In this document: in pieces, positions 34,388-42,313 of the stretch
Layout of the letters: every line of letters starts with the position of its first letter
How positions within the stretch are numbered: the first letter of the stretch is position 1
Source: Nocardia terpenica
GTDB taxonomy: Bacteria; Actinomycetota; Actinomycetes; Mycobacteriales; Mycobacteriaceae
Direction: 5' to 3'
DNA: 64,000 bases
NCBI RefSeq assembly: GCF_013186535.1
Contig: NZ_JABMCZ010000004.1
Coordinates: 248,001-312,000 of the forward strand
Notes under the pieces: model-generated
Told to the model about the DNA's origin: nothing
What the model saw: only the letters and a program-made list of their open reading frames with translations
The model's database searches: none
Position numbers and translations under genes: made by a program

Positions 34388-35357
34388 ATGACCGATACTC
34401 CGGCACGCCTGCTGCGCCTGCTGTCGCTGCTGCAGACGCCGCGCGAATGGCCGGGCAGCGAGCTCGCCGAGCGGCTGGGCGTCACCGATCGCACCGTGCG
34501 CCGCGATATCGAACGCCTGCGGGAGCTGGGCTATCCGGTGACGGCCACGCTCGGGGCGGCCGGTGGGTATCGCCTGGCCGCCGGAACCGCCCTGCCGCCA
34601 CTGCTGCTCGACGACGAGGAGGCCGTCGCCGTCGCGGTCGGGGTTGCGCGCGGCGGCCGGGCAGGCGGTGGCCGGGATCGAGGAGGCGTCGGTGCGGGCG
34701 CTCGCCAAGCTGGAACAGGTGCTGCCGTCCCAGCTTCGGCGCCGGGTCCGGGTCGTGGCCGCCGCCACCGCCGCGGGATCGAGCCCCGGTCCGCAGGCGG
34801 ATCCCGAGGTGCTCACCGCGCTCGCCGCGGCCGTCGCCAATCGCGAGCGAGTGCGGTTCACCTACCGCGACGGCGCGGGCGCCGAAACCCGCAGGCATGC
34901 CGAGCCCGCGGGACTGGCCGTGACCGGCCGCCGGTGGTATCTCGTCGGATTCGACCTCGATCGCGCCGCCTGGCGCGGTTTCCGCGCAGACCGCATGGCC
35001 GCCGCCCAACCGACCGGGGTCCGTTTCACTCCGCGCCCGCTGCCCGCCGCCGATGCCGCGGCGTATCTGGCCGGTCGCCGAACCGATTGGGCCACACCGG
35101 CATACGAGGTCGACATCACCGTGCACGCGCCCGCGCACCGCATCGCGGGCAGGCTCGGCGACCCGCCCGGCGCCCTCGACGCGGTCGACGAGCGCACCTG
35201 CCGCCTCGTCGCCACCCGCGACGACGACCCGGAATGGCTCGCCACCCGGCTGATTTCGCTGGGCGTCGACTTCGAGATCCGCGAATCCCCGGAGTTGATC
35301 GCGCAACTGGGCCGCCTGCGCGACCGCCTCGCCCGCGCCCTGCCCCACAGTCGCTGA
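34388..35357 (+). pseudogene. YafY-type HTH-WYL transcriptional regulator, frameshifted
   Basis: The first frame codes a typical HTH_11 domain (RLLRLLSLLQTPREWPGSELAERLGVTDRTVRRDIERLRELGYPV, GGYRLAAG, LLLDDEEAVAVAVG). At a GGGG run (34640-34643) similarity moves to the next frame: LRAAAGQAVAGIEEASVRALAKLEQVLPSQLR, then the WYL-like domain (RVRFTYRDGAGAETRRHAEPAGLAVTGRRWYLVGFDL, WRGFRADRM) and a C-terminal extension to 35357. Removing one G gives a normal 322-residue protein. As with recC, this is one extra G in a G-run, so sequencing error and true decay are both open. The upstream palindrome is probably its operator. Confidence 0.75.
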
Positions 35358-35662
35358 CACAGCCCGTAATCCGCCCGCCGACCGGGGCGCGACGATGCGG
35401 GCCAACGGCTTCCGCGCCCGTCGGCGGCCTGTTTTCGAGTGTGGTGTGGTCGTGGCCGGGGGCGTACGATTGACCATCACGACATATAGTGAATGATCGG
35501 CAACTGTCGGCCGATTGCCCGAACCTGCCGGAATTTTCCCGGATGACACTGCGGATTTACACCATTGTTAAGGGAATTGCCCTAGTCTGGCAAATGATTG
35601 GCAATCACGTAGGTCGGCGCGGGAGTTCGGTATGACGGCTGAGCGAGGCGAGATCGATCGGA
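35358..35662. other. Non-coding region before the MspA remnant
   Basis: About 305 bases with no convincing gene. The right part is richer in A+T than its surroundings. It holds TTGACC (35471) with TATAGT close by, and nested small repeats TTGCC-ctagtct-GGCAA followed by TTGGCAA (about 35577-35604), which look like old promoter/operator sequence of the decayed porin gene. Confidence 0.45.
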
Positions 35663-36063
35663 ATGCGGTCCCTGACCGCGCTTTGCCGTCGCGGCGGCGA
35701 TCGGCACGCCCGGACTGCCGTCCGTGTCGGTGCAATTCGTGGATCCGGCCGCGCTCGGGCCGCGAATCGACCACCGGGACAGCCACGCTCGACGTGGGAT
35801 TCGAAGTGGGAGTACCGTGGTCGCTACACAACATCGGCGTCGATGTGTTCACCCCCAGCGTCGGCGTCACCGGCGGTGTCACCGCAGGCGTCCAGGCACC
35901 GCTCACCATCGGCCCCACCGGGCCGTCGGCCGGTAACACACCGTCGATCGGTGCGCATGCCGGTGCCACGGTGACGGTCCTGCCGTCGCGGGAGGTCACC
36001 TTCCGGCCACGATCTCCCTCCCGAACCCCCTTGCCTACCTGGATCTTTCCGAGATTCACTTGA
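35663..36063 (+). pseudogene. Remnant of an MspA-family porin gene
   Basis: Pieces of an MspA-like protein appear in different frames. A signal-peptide-like piece (MRSLTAL, then after a 1-base slip FAVAAAIGTPGLPSVSVQFVDP) is followed by a separate frame with DVGFEVGVPWSL, VGVTGGVTAGVQAPLTIGPT, NTPSIGAHAGATVTVLP and REVTFRP, which resembles the beta-barrel part of MspA porins of mycolic-acid bacteria. The intervening N-terminal strands are mostly missing and the C-terminus is out of frame, ending at TGA 36061-36063. Assigned by pattern only; a novel intact secreted protein of 143 residues (from 35632) is the less likely alternative. Confidence 0.5.
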
Positions 36064-36124
36064 TCCCAGCATCGTGAACAGTCCAGTGAAGAAAAGCCCA
36101 GCGAATCCGATTCGAGGAGGCTCG

Positions 36125-36325
36125 ATGCGCATCGAAATTCGTGACCCTCAGCGGGTCCAACGCCTCCGGGCGATCGTGGCGGCGGGCGTCATCACGGCCG
36201 TCGCGGCCCCGACGTCGGCCGAAACCGCCCCGCCGACGGTGAATCCCGGTGCGCCCGACCCCGAGGACCCCACCCCGAAACCCTTCGCCCCAGCCTTCAC
36301 GATCCCCGGGGTCGTTGCGAAGTAG
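36125..36325 (+). CDS. Small exported protein, 66 residues
   Basis: ATG at 36125 follows GAGGAGG (four-base spacing). The peptide has a basic start (MRIEIRDPQRVQRLRAIV), a short hydrophobic stretch (AAGVITAVAAPTSA) that could be a signal sequence, and a Pro/acidic tail (ETAPPTVNPGAPDPEDPTPK). Its stop TAG is supplied by the first unit of the tandem array that follows, so the original 3' end may have been overwritten. Not recognised. Confidence 0.45.
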   Translation: MRIEIRDPQRVQRLRAIVAAGVITAVAAPTSAETAPPTVNPGAPDPEDPTPKPFAPAFTIPGVVAK

Positions 36326-36512
36326 TGCCGGGGCCGACGAGAAGTAGTGCCGGGGCCAGCGGGAAATAGTGCCGGGGCCAACGAGGAGTAGTGTTCCGGG
36401 GCCGACGAGAAGAAGTGATCCCAGGGCCGCCGGAAGTAGTGTTGCGGGGCCAGCGGGTGTGATTCCCGGGTCTGGCGGGGAAATGGTGGACCCGGCCGAC
36501 GCGAAATAGTCA
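36314..36512. repeat. Tandem array of 22/24-bp units without palindromic core
   Basis: About nine units with consensus GAAGTAGTGCCGGGGCC followed by GACGA or variants; the first three are 22 bp and several later ones 24 bp. It lacks the TTTTGGCC core of the other loci but shares GCCGGGG. It joins two genes: its first unit supplies the TAG stop of the 66-residue ORF and its last unit touches the TGA of the FAD oxidase gene on the other strand. Confidence 0.75.
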
Positions 36513-37883
36513 GGCGTCCAACACTTTGCCGGGGTTGAGCAGCCCGAGTGGGTCGAGGGTGCGTTTGATGGCGGTCATGAGATCGGCGGCCGGGCCGTGC
36601 TCCTCGCGGAGGTAGCGCTTCTTGGTCAGGCCGATGCCGTGCTCGCCGGTGGCGGTGCCGCCCACCTCGAGCGCGTGCCGGACGACCCGGTCGGAGAACT
36701 GTTGCGCCGCTTCCCGGGTGGCCTCGGTGTAGGGCACCACCGCGTGGACGTTGCCGTCGCCGATATGACCGGCCACGCTGGCCTCCAGGCCGAGTTCGGC
36801 GCCCAGCCGGGTGGCGGTGGCCACGGCACCGGCGATCTTCGAATACGGCACCGCGGTGTCGGTCACCAGAAAGCGGTGGCCGGGATAGCGGGCCTTGAGC
36901 GCGAAGAACAGGTTGTGCCGGTCCTCCCACAGCGCGTAACGATCGGTGTGGGTGCGGGCCAGGGCGATGTCCAGGGCCCCGTGGCCGCGGGCGATACGGT
37001 CGATCTCGGCCTCGTCGGCGTCGGCCGCGGCGGCGGAACCCGCCTCCAGGTCGACGAACAGCGCGGGCGCCTGCGCGTGCGCGGTGCCGCGATAGGCATT
37101 GATGGCGGCGATGCTCACCGCGTCGACGAGTTCCAATCGGCTGACCGGCAGTGCGGCGCCGAGCATGTCGACCGCCGCGTCGACGGCCGCCGCCACCGTC
37201 GGGAACGAGATCCGCAGCGAGCGAAGCCATTCCGGAATCGGATGCAGCCGCACGGTGAGCTCGGTGATGATGCCCAGCGTGCCCGCCGAGCCGATCAGCA
37301 GATCGCGCAGGTCGTACCCGCTCGACGACTTGTGCACCGCCCGCCCCAGCCGCGCGTGCGTGCCGTCGGCGAAGACCGCCTGCAGCGCAAGCACATTCGC
37401 GCGCATGCCGCCGTAGCGGACACCGGTGGTGCCGCTGGCGTTGGTCGCGGCCATGCCGCCCAGCGACGCGTCCGCGCCCGGGTCGACGGTGAACTGCAGG
37501 CCGTAGTGCTGTGTCGCCGCATTCAGTGTGGCGCGGGTGACGCCGGGCTGCACGGTGGCGGTGAAATCGGCGGGCGCGATCTCGAGGATCGAATTCGCCT
37601 GCGACAGATCGACGATCAGCTCGTCGCCGCGGGCCAGCAGATGCCCCTCCAGGCTGGTCCCGGCCCCGCGGCAGATCAGCGGTGTGCGGGTGTCGCGCGC
37701 CCAGCCGACCACCGCCAGCACCTCCTCCAGTCCGGTCGGATGGACGACGCCGCGCGGGCGGCCGCCGGGCCGTCCGGTCTCGTCGATAGTGAACTGATCC
37801 AGCACCGACGGGCGGGTGTCGACCGCGAGCGGCAGCGCGTCGAGCGCGGGGTGGTGGTCGTGTGGTTCTCCCATCCCACCCAT
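36510..37883 (-). CDS. FAD-binding oxidase, D-lactate/glycolate dehydrogenase (GlcD-like)
   Basis: This 457-residue flavoprotein has an N-terminal FAD-binding domain (PLICRGAGTSLEGHLL, VQPGVTRATLN, PGADASLGGMAATNASGTTGVRYGGMRANVLALQ, SSSGYDLRDLLIGSAGTLGIITELTVRL) and an oxidase C-terminal domain (VAGHIGDGNVHAVVPY, ALEVGGTATGEHGIGLTKKRYL, LLNPGKVLDA). The family oxidises D-lactate, glycolate or similar 2-hydroxy acids and passes electrons to the respiratory chain. It begins only ten bases after the jetC stop, exactly where a jetD gene would be expected, so it may be co-transcribed without being functionally related. Confidence 0.88.
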   Translation of the reverse strand: MGGMGEPHDHHPALDALPLAVDTRPSVLDQFTIDETGRPGGRPRGVVHPTGLEEVLAVVGWARDTRTPLICRGAGTSLEGHLLARGDELIVDLSQANSILEIAPADFTATVQPGVTRATLNAATQHYGLQFTVDPGADASLGGMAATNASGTTGVRYGGMRANVLALQAVFADGTHARLGRAVHKSSSGYDLRDLLIGSAGTLGIITELTVRLHPIPEWLRSLRISFPTVAAAVDAAVDMLGAALPVSRLELVDAVSIAAINAYRGTAHAQAPALFVDLEAGSAAAADADEAEIDRIARGHGALDIALARTHTDRYALWEDRHNLFFALKARYPGHRFLVTDTAVPYSKIAGAVATATRLGAELGLEASVAGHIGDGNVHAVVPYTEATREAAQQFSDRVVRHALEVGGTATGEHGIGLTKKRYLREEHGPAADLMTAIKRTLDPLGLLNPGKVLDA

Positions 37884-37893
37884 GCTGTCAGAC

Positions 37894-40800
37894 CTACGCC
37901 GGTTCCATTGCCTCGTCGAAGGTTATCCCGCCCTCCACGGTGTGCGGGGTGCGGCGGCGGTTGGGGGAGCCCAGCGCCTCGGTGAGGTCCGAGCCGTCGT
38001 GCTCGGCCAGCAGATCCTTCGAATCCCACACCAGAAGCGTTGCGCTGACGGTGTTCTCGGCCGCCGAGTGCGCCAGGTCGTAGTGGGCGCAGGCGGGCAC
38101 GTGGTCGTAGGTGATCCACAGGTCGTAGCCGGTCATGAACAGGTCCAGATCGAAATCGACCGACAGGCCCAGCAATTCGCTGCGGCCGTTGTCGTCGACA
38201 CCGGCGAACGCCTCGTCCAGCGCGAGCAGCCGTGGCGCCTGCGGATCGGCCGAATCCAGCATGACGTGGGCGGCCGCGAACAGCGGCAGGTGCAGCGACA
38301 CCGACTGCTCGCCGCCGGAGAGCGCGCTGTGCCGGGCCACGGTGAGCCGGTCCTCGGTCCCGTCGGCGGTGATCAGCGTGAACGAGAACACCCGCCAGGT
38401 GCGGTAATCCAGTGTGGTGGCCAGGATTTCGGGATAGGAGCGCTCCGGGTGCGCGGCCCGCGCGGTCCGGATCTCCGCGGCGAACTGGGCTCGAATGGTG
38501 GCCAGATCGTCGGGCCCCAGATCCGATGCGTCGCGGTCGAGCAGCTTGCACACCGCGCGCGCCGACTCCGACAGGTTGTCGGCCAGCACCCAGTGCACGC
38601 CGATGGTGTTGCCGGACGACATCCGCCGCTGCTTCATCTCGCTGCCCATGCGGGTGATGAGATCGCGTGCGTCGCAGGTGCGTTCGTGGATCTGCTGGGC
38701 CAGGCCGGTCAGCAGCGCGTCCTCCAGGATGCGGCGCTCGGCGTCGGTGAGCAGCAGCTCCTGATCGGCGCGGGCGCGGGCGATGCGGTCGGCGAAATCC
38801 GCCAGCGCCGCGACGCCCTGGTCGTCGTGCACCTGCACCACGGTGAGCCCGTCGGCGGCGTCCCACTGCAGCCGGTAGTCCTGGCGCGCGGCGGCCAGCG
38901 CGGCATCGAACTCCTGCAGCGCCGCGGTCACCGCGCTGCGGGTGGACTTGCGGGCCGCCTCGCCCGCGCGCACGGATGCCGTTGCGGCGGACAGGCTCTC
39001 GAACAGCTCGTGCACCTCGTCCGGCAGCACCCGCGGCTCGGCCCGCGGGCCGCCGGTCTCGATCCGGTACAGCAGCTGCTCCGGTGTCGACCACGCCGCC
39101 TCGCTGGCGGGCCAGCGGCCGTCCTCCGGCGCGCCCAGCAGCGACAGCAGATCCGGGCGGGCGTACGGGGCCAGGTGTTTCACGTCAGCGAGCAGCTCGG
39201 TGAGGGCGGTGCCGAGCGCGTCGTGCGCGGCCCGGTAGGCGCCCTCGGCGGTGCCCACGCCCTCGATCGCGTCGGCGGCGGCCTTGCGGGCCGACTTCTG
39301 TTCCGCGCGAGCGGCTTCGATGCGTTCGCGGGCCTGTTCCAGCTCACGATCGATATCGGCCGCGCCCGCGCCCAGCGCCTCGCGCAGCGTCTCCAGCTTG
39401 CGCAGCTGCTCCTCGTAGCCGGTGCGGGCGGCCTCGGCCTCCTCGGCGAACGCCTCGGCCAGATCCCGGGATTCGGCCATCCGGTCGTCGGCCTCGCGGG
39501 CGCGCTCGGCCTCGCGCAGCTGGTCGCCGCGCAGCCGCAGCAGCGCCGTGCCGGTGTTCTCGAAATGCCGGATGGCTGCGGCCAGCGCGTCGAGCTCGCC
39601 CGGATCGCGCGGGGCCCGGTGCGTGGCCGCGACCGACCGCACCTTCTTGTCCGCGGCGGTGAACTCGGCGACGGCCTGATCCAGATCGCGCTCGGCCTGG
39701 GCCGCGGCCTCCGACCGCGACCGCAGCACGCCCGCGGCCTCGGACACCGCCCGCAGCGCCGCGGTGACGGCGCTGGTACGCGGCAATGCCTTGGCGGCCG
39801 CCGAGATCCGGCTCAGCGCCTCGGTGGCAGACTCCTCCTCCGCGCGAGCAGCACGCCCGGCCTGCTCGGCCTCCTCCAGCGCGCCCGCCAGATCGGCCAG
39901 CCGCAACTCACGGCGACGAGCACGAGCGGTGGCACCGATAAACTCGGCATGCGGTTTGGTGTGACGCCCCACCTGAACCCCCTGCCGATAGCGACCGTCC
40001 GCGGCAACGGAGACCGGAGCCCCGGCTTCGCCGGGGAAGGTGCCGCCGGGGGAGTTGGTGTCGGACAGGGCGATCGAGGCGAGTATGTCGGCGACCGCCT
40101 GGTGGGGGACGGTCAGTGACTCCGAATCCTCTTCCACCGCCAGTACATCGGCGAGGGTGCGGCCGGAGGGGCGCCGTTCGGGGGGCAGGGGGATCAGGAA
40201 CTGGTCCGAATTGTGGTGTGGCGGTGGGCTGTCTGCGGATACCCAGGCGTCCAGGAGGTTTGCGGCCTGCAGGGCTGCCTCGAGGCCCGCGGCCTGTTCC
40301 GGTGTCACCGAGTCGGCGAAGCGGACCAGTCGCCACAGGGGGGCGCCGGTTCGGCCGGTGCGGTCGTCGGTGCGGGCCGCGAATGGCGGTGGGGCGTCGT
40401 CCTTTTCGGCCGCGACCTGCTGCTGTTCGGCGCGCAGCGCGGCGGCGCGGGCGGTGGCCTGCTCGGCGGCGGCGCGGGCCTGCTGGCGGCGGGTGCGGAT
40501 CTGCTCGGTCAGCGGCTCGGTGCGCTCGGAGAGCACCTCCGCCAGGGTGGGGGCGTCACCGGTCCCGGCGTCGGCGAGCGCGACGTCGAGCGCCTCGAAC
40601 AGGCCCGCGCGGACCGGCTCGTGGATCTCGCGGTGGCGCTCCCACCAATCCCGCAGGGCCGCAGCGGTATCGGCGCGGGCCAGGGTGACCGCGGCCTCGG
40701 CCTCGGCGAGCGCGGCGGCGGCCGTGTCGCGGCCCTCGGTGGCGCGCTGGGCGGCCCGCTCGGCGCGGGTGCGGTCGGCCGCCGCGGCGTCGACCAGGGT

Positions 40801-42114
40801 GAGCGCCTGCCGCACCGCGCGCACGTCGGCGTCGCGCTCCTCGGCGTGACTGCGCACGGTCGTGGTCAGCTGATCGCCGCGGGCCTGCTCCGGCAGTGCG
40901 GCCCAGGCGATTCCGGCCTCCTCGGCCGCGGCGCGCAGCTCCTCCTCGCCGCGGGCGAGCGCGGCGGCGGCGGATTCGACGGCGCCGCGGGCCCGTTCGG
41001 CCTCGTCGGCGCGCTGGTCGACCGCCTGCCGGGCCTTGGTGGCCTTGTCGCGGTGCACGGCCGCGGAGGTCTCCAGCCGCCGCACCGCGTCGGCCAGGTC
41101 GTCGAGCTGCTGCTTGCCCTCGTAGGCGCTGGACCGCTGCAGCGTCTCGCGATCGGACAGGGCCTGCTCGTAGGCGCGATCGGCCTCCTCGGCGCGCACC
41201 TCGGCGGCGCCGCGCTCGGACTCGCGGCGCTCGCGCAGCGCGGTCGCCGCGAACAGCGCCGTGCTCGCGTGGTTGACCGCGTCCAGGCGGGCGCGGACCT
41301 GATCCACATCCGATTTGGCCTGCACACCAAGGTATTTGCGATAGACGTCGACGAAGGCGCGGGTGGCGGTGTCGGCCTGGACCAGGCCCTCGAGCGTGCG
41401 GCCGACCTCCTCCATATCGCTGAACGAGCGGGCCGCGTCGAGGATCAGTTGCTCGTCCAGCGGGCGCAGGCCGTCGGTGAGCGCCTGCGACAGGCCGCGC
41501 GGGTCGAGGTTCTTGGCCAGCTGCGGGCGGCGCAGCGTCAGAATGAGATTGATCAGCTGGTCGTAGCGCTGGATGCCGAGCCCGAACATGCGGGCGTCGA
41601 TGGCCGCGCGATAGTCGACGGGCCGGTCCACGATGGCGTCGGTGCCGATCTGCTCGGCCAGCTGCTTGCGGGTGAGCGGGCGATCGTCCGGGCCGATGAG
41701 CGAGAAGTCCACGCCCACCCGGCCGTCGGCGACGAAGTACCAGCGGGTGACCTTGTCGTTGGATTTGGTGGCGCGCATGCCGATTCCGACGGTCACGATC
41801 TCCGGATCGCTCCAGCGGCCGCGCGCGAACTCCATCCACACGTACGAGTACGCCGATTCCTGCTTGCGGTACAGCAGATTCGACTTCATCGTCCGTTCCT
41901 CACCGGCGAACGGGTTGAGCCGCCGCGGCTCGATCCGGCCGTCGAAGACGAACGGGAACAACACCTCCAGCGCCTTGGTCTTGCCGGACCCGTTGGGCCC
42001 CCGCAACACCAGGCGCCCGTCCGCGAAGCAGAACTCCTGATCCCGGTAGTCCCAGAGATTGACGATGCCCGCGCGGGTGGGGACGAACCGAACTCCACCG
42101 TGAATAAGGTCCAT
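37894..42114 (-). CDS. jetC: JetC of type II Wadjet, SMC-like ATPase (TIGR02680 family)
   Basis: This 1406-residue SMC/MukB-like protein has Walker A GPNGSGKT at residues 39-46, after MDLIHGGVRFVPTRAGIVNLWDY, long Ala/Arg/Glu-rich coiled coils through the middle, and near the C-terminus the signature SALSGGEQSVSLHLPLFA (about 1262-1280) and Walker B LLALDEAFAGVDDNGRSELL (about 1293-1312). Sequence features such as FVFDGRIEPRRLNPFAGEERTMKSNLLY identify TIGR02680, the JetC of Wadjet type II, which condenses and eliminates plasmid DNA. JetA and JetB lie upstream in order. The ATG at 42114 was chosen; the frame is open to 42288 through the 24-bp repeat array, which would add (GTTRGRQP)n. The JetD nuclease gene expected downstream is missing. 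Confidence 0.85.
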   Translation of the reverse strand: MDLIHGGVRFVPTRAGIVNLWDYRDQEFCFADGRLVLRGPNGSGKTKALEVLFPFVFDGRIEPRRLNPFAGEERTMKSNLLYRKQESAYSYVWMEFARGRWSDPEIVTVGIGMRATKSNDKVTRWYFVADGRVGVDFSLIGPDDRPLTRKQLAEQIGTDAIVDRPVDYRAAIDARMFGLGIQRYDQLINLILTLRRPQLAKNLDPRGLSQALTDGLRPLDEQLILDAARSFSDMEEVGRTLEGLVQADTATRAFVDVYRKYLGVQAKSDVDQVRARLDAVNHASTALFAATALRERRESERGAAEVRAEEADRAYEQALSDRETLQRSSAYEGKQQLDDLADAVRRLETSAAVHRDKATKARQAVDQRADEAERARGAVESAAAALARGEEELRAAAEEAGIAWAALPEQARGDQLTTTVRSHAEERDADVRAVRQALTLVDAAAADRTRAERAAQRATEGRDTAAAALAEAEAAVTLARADTAAALRDWWERHREIHEPVRAGLFEALDVALADAGTGDAPTLAEVLSERTEPLTEQIRTRRQQARAAAEQATARAAALRAEQQQVAAEKDDAPPPFAARTDDRTGRTGAPLWRLVRFADSVTPEQAAGLEAALQAANLLDAWVSADSPPPHHNSDQFLIPLPPERRPSGRTLADVLAVEEDSESLTVPHQAVADILASIALSDTNSPGGTFPGEAGAPVSVAADGRYRQGVQVGRHTKPHAEFIGATARARRRELRLADLAGALEEAEQAGRAARAEEESATEALSRISAAAKALPRTSAVTAALRAVSEAAGVLRSRSEAAAQAERDLDQAVAEFTAADKKVRSVAATHRAPRDPGELDALAAAIRHFENTGTALLRLRGDQLREAERAREADDRMAESRDLAEAFAEEAEAARTGYEEQLRKLETLREALGAGAADIDRELEQARERIEAARAEQKSARKAAADAIEGVGTAEGAYRAAHDALGTALTELLADVKHLAPYARPDLLSLLGAPEDGRWPASEAAWSTPEQLLYRIETGGPRAEPRVLPDEVHELFESLSAATASVRAGEAARKSTRSAVTAALQEFDAALAAARQDYRLQWDAADGLTVVQVHDDQGVAALADFADRIARARADQELLLTDAERRILEDALLTGLAQQIHERTCDARDLITRMGSEMKQRRMSSGNTIGVHWVLADNLSESARAVCKLLDRDASDLGPDDLATIRAQFAAEIRTARAAHPERSYPEILATTLDYRTWRVFSFTLITADGTEDRLTVARHSALSGGEQSVSLHLPLFAAAHVMLDSADPQAPRLLALDEAFAGVDDNGRSELLGLSVDFDLDLFMTGYDLWITYDHVPACAHYDLAHSAAENTVSATLLVWDSKDLLAEHDGSDLTEALGSPNRRRTPHTVEGGITFDEAMEPA

Positions 42115-42161
42115 CAGCCGTGCCGTCCCCTTCTGTTCTGTCCATGCTTGCTGCGCAGCGT

Positions 42162-42303
42162 ATTTCGGCCCGCCCCTCGTCGCTCCCGGCTGGCGACCCC
42201 TCGTTGTTCCCGGCTGGCGACCCCTCGTTGTTCCCGGCTGGCGACCCCTCGTTGTTCCCGGTTGGCAACCCCTCGTCGTTCCCGGCATGCTTTTGGCCGG
42301 GAC
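42162..42303. repeat. Half palindromic element with 24-bp array between jetB and jetC
   Basis: The core TCCCGGC-N9-GCCGGGA sits at 42279-42301; to its left are five 24-bp units (GTTCCCGGCTGGCGACCCCT then CGTT, with variants) down to about 42165. Read on the minus strand the array is in frame with jetC and encodes GTTRGRQP repeats starting from an ATG inside the core. It separates jetB and jetC by 199 bases, where Wadjet genes normally abut. Confidence 0.8.
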
Positions 42304-42313
42304 CTCCCGCCGG

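Noticed and set aside
35632..36063. Intact 143-residue gene
   Set aside because: Its first third is Arg/Cys-rich out-of-frame sequence and only the middle resembles a protein (MspA barrel), so a decayed gene is the better reading.
36510..37883. JetD in the slot after jetC
   Set aside because: The protein is clearly an FAD-binding oxidase (GAGTSLEGH, GDGNVHAVVPY) with no toprim or DUF2399 features, and the DUF2127 protein upstream is a membrane protein.
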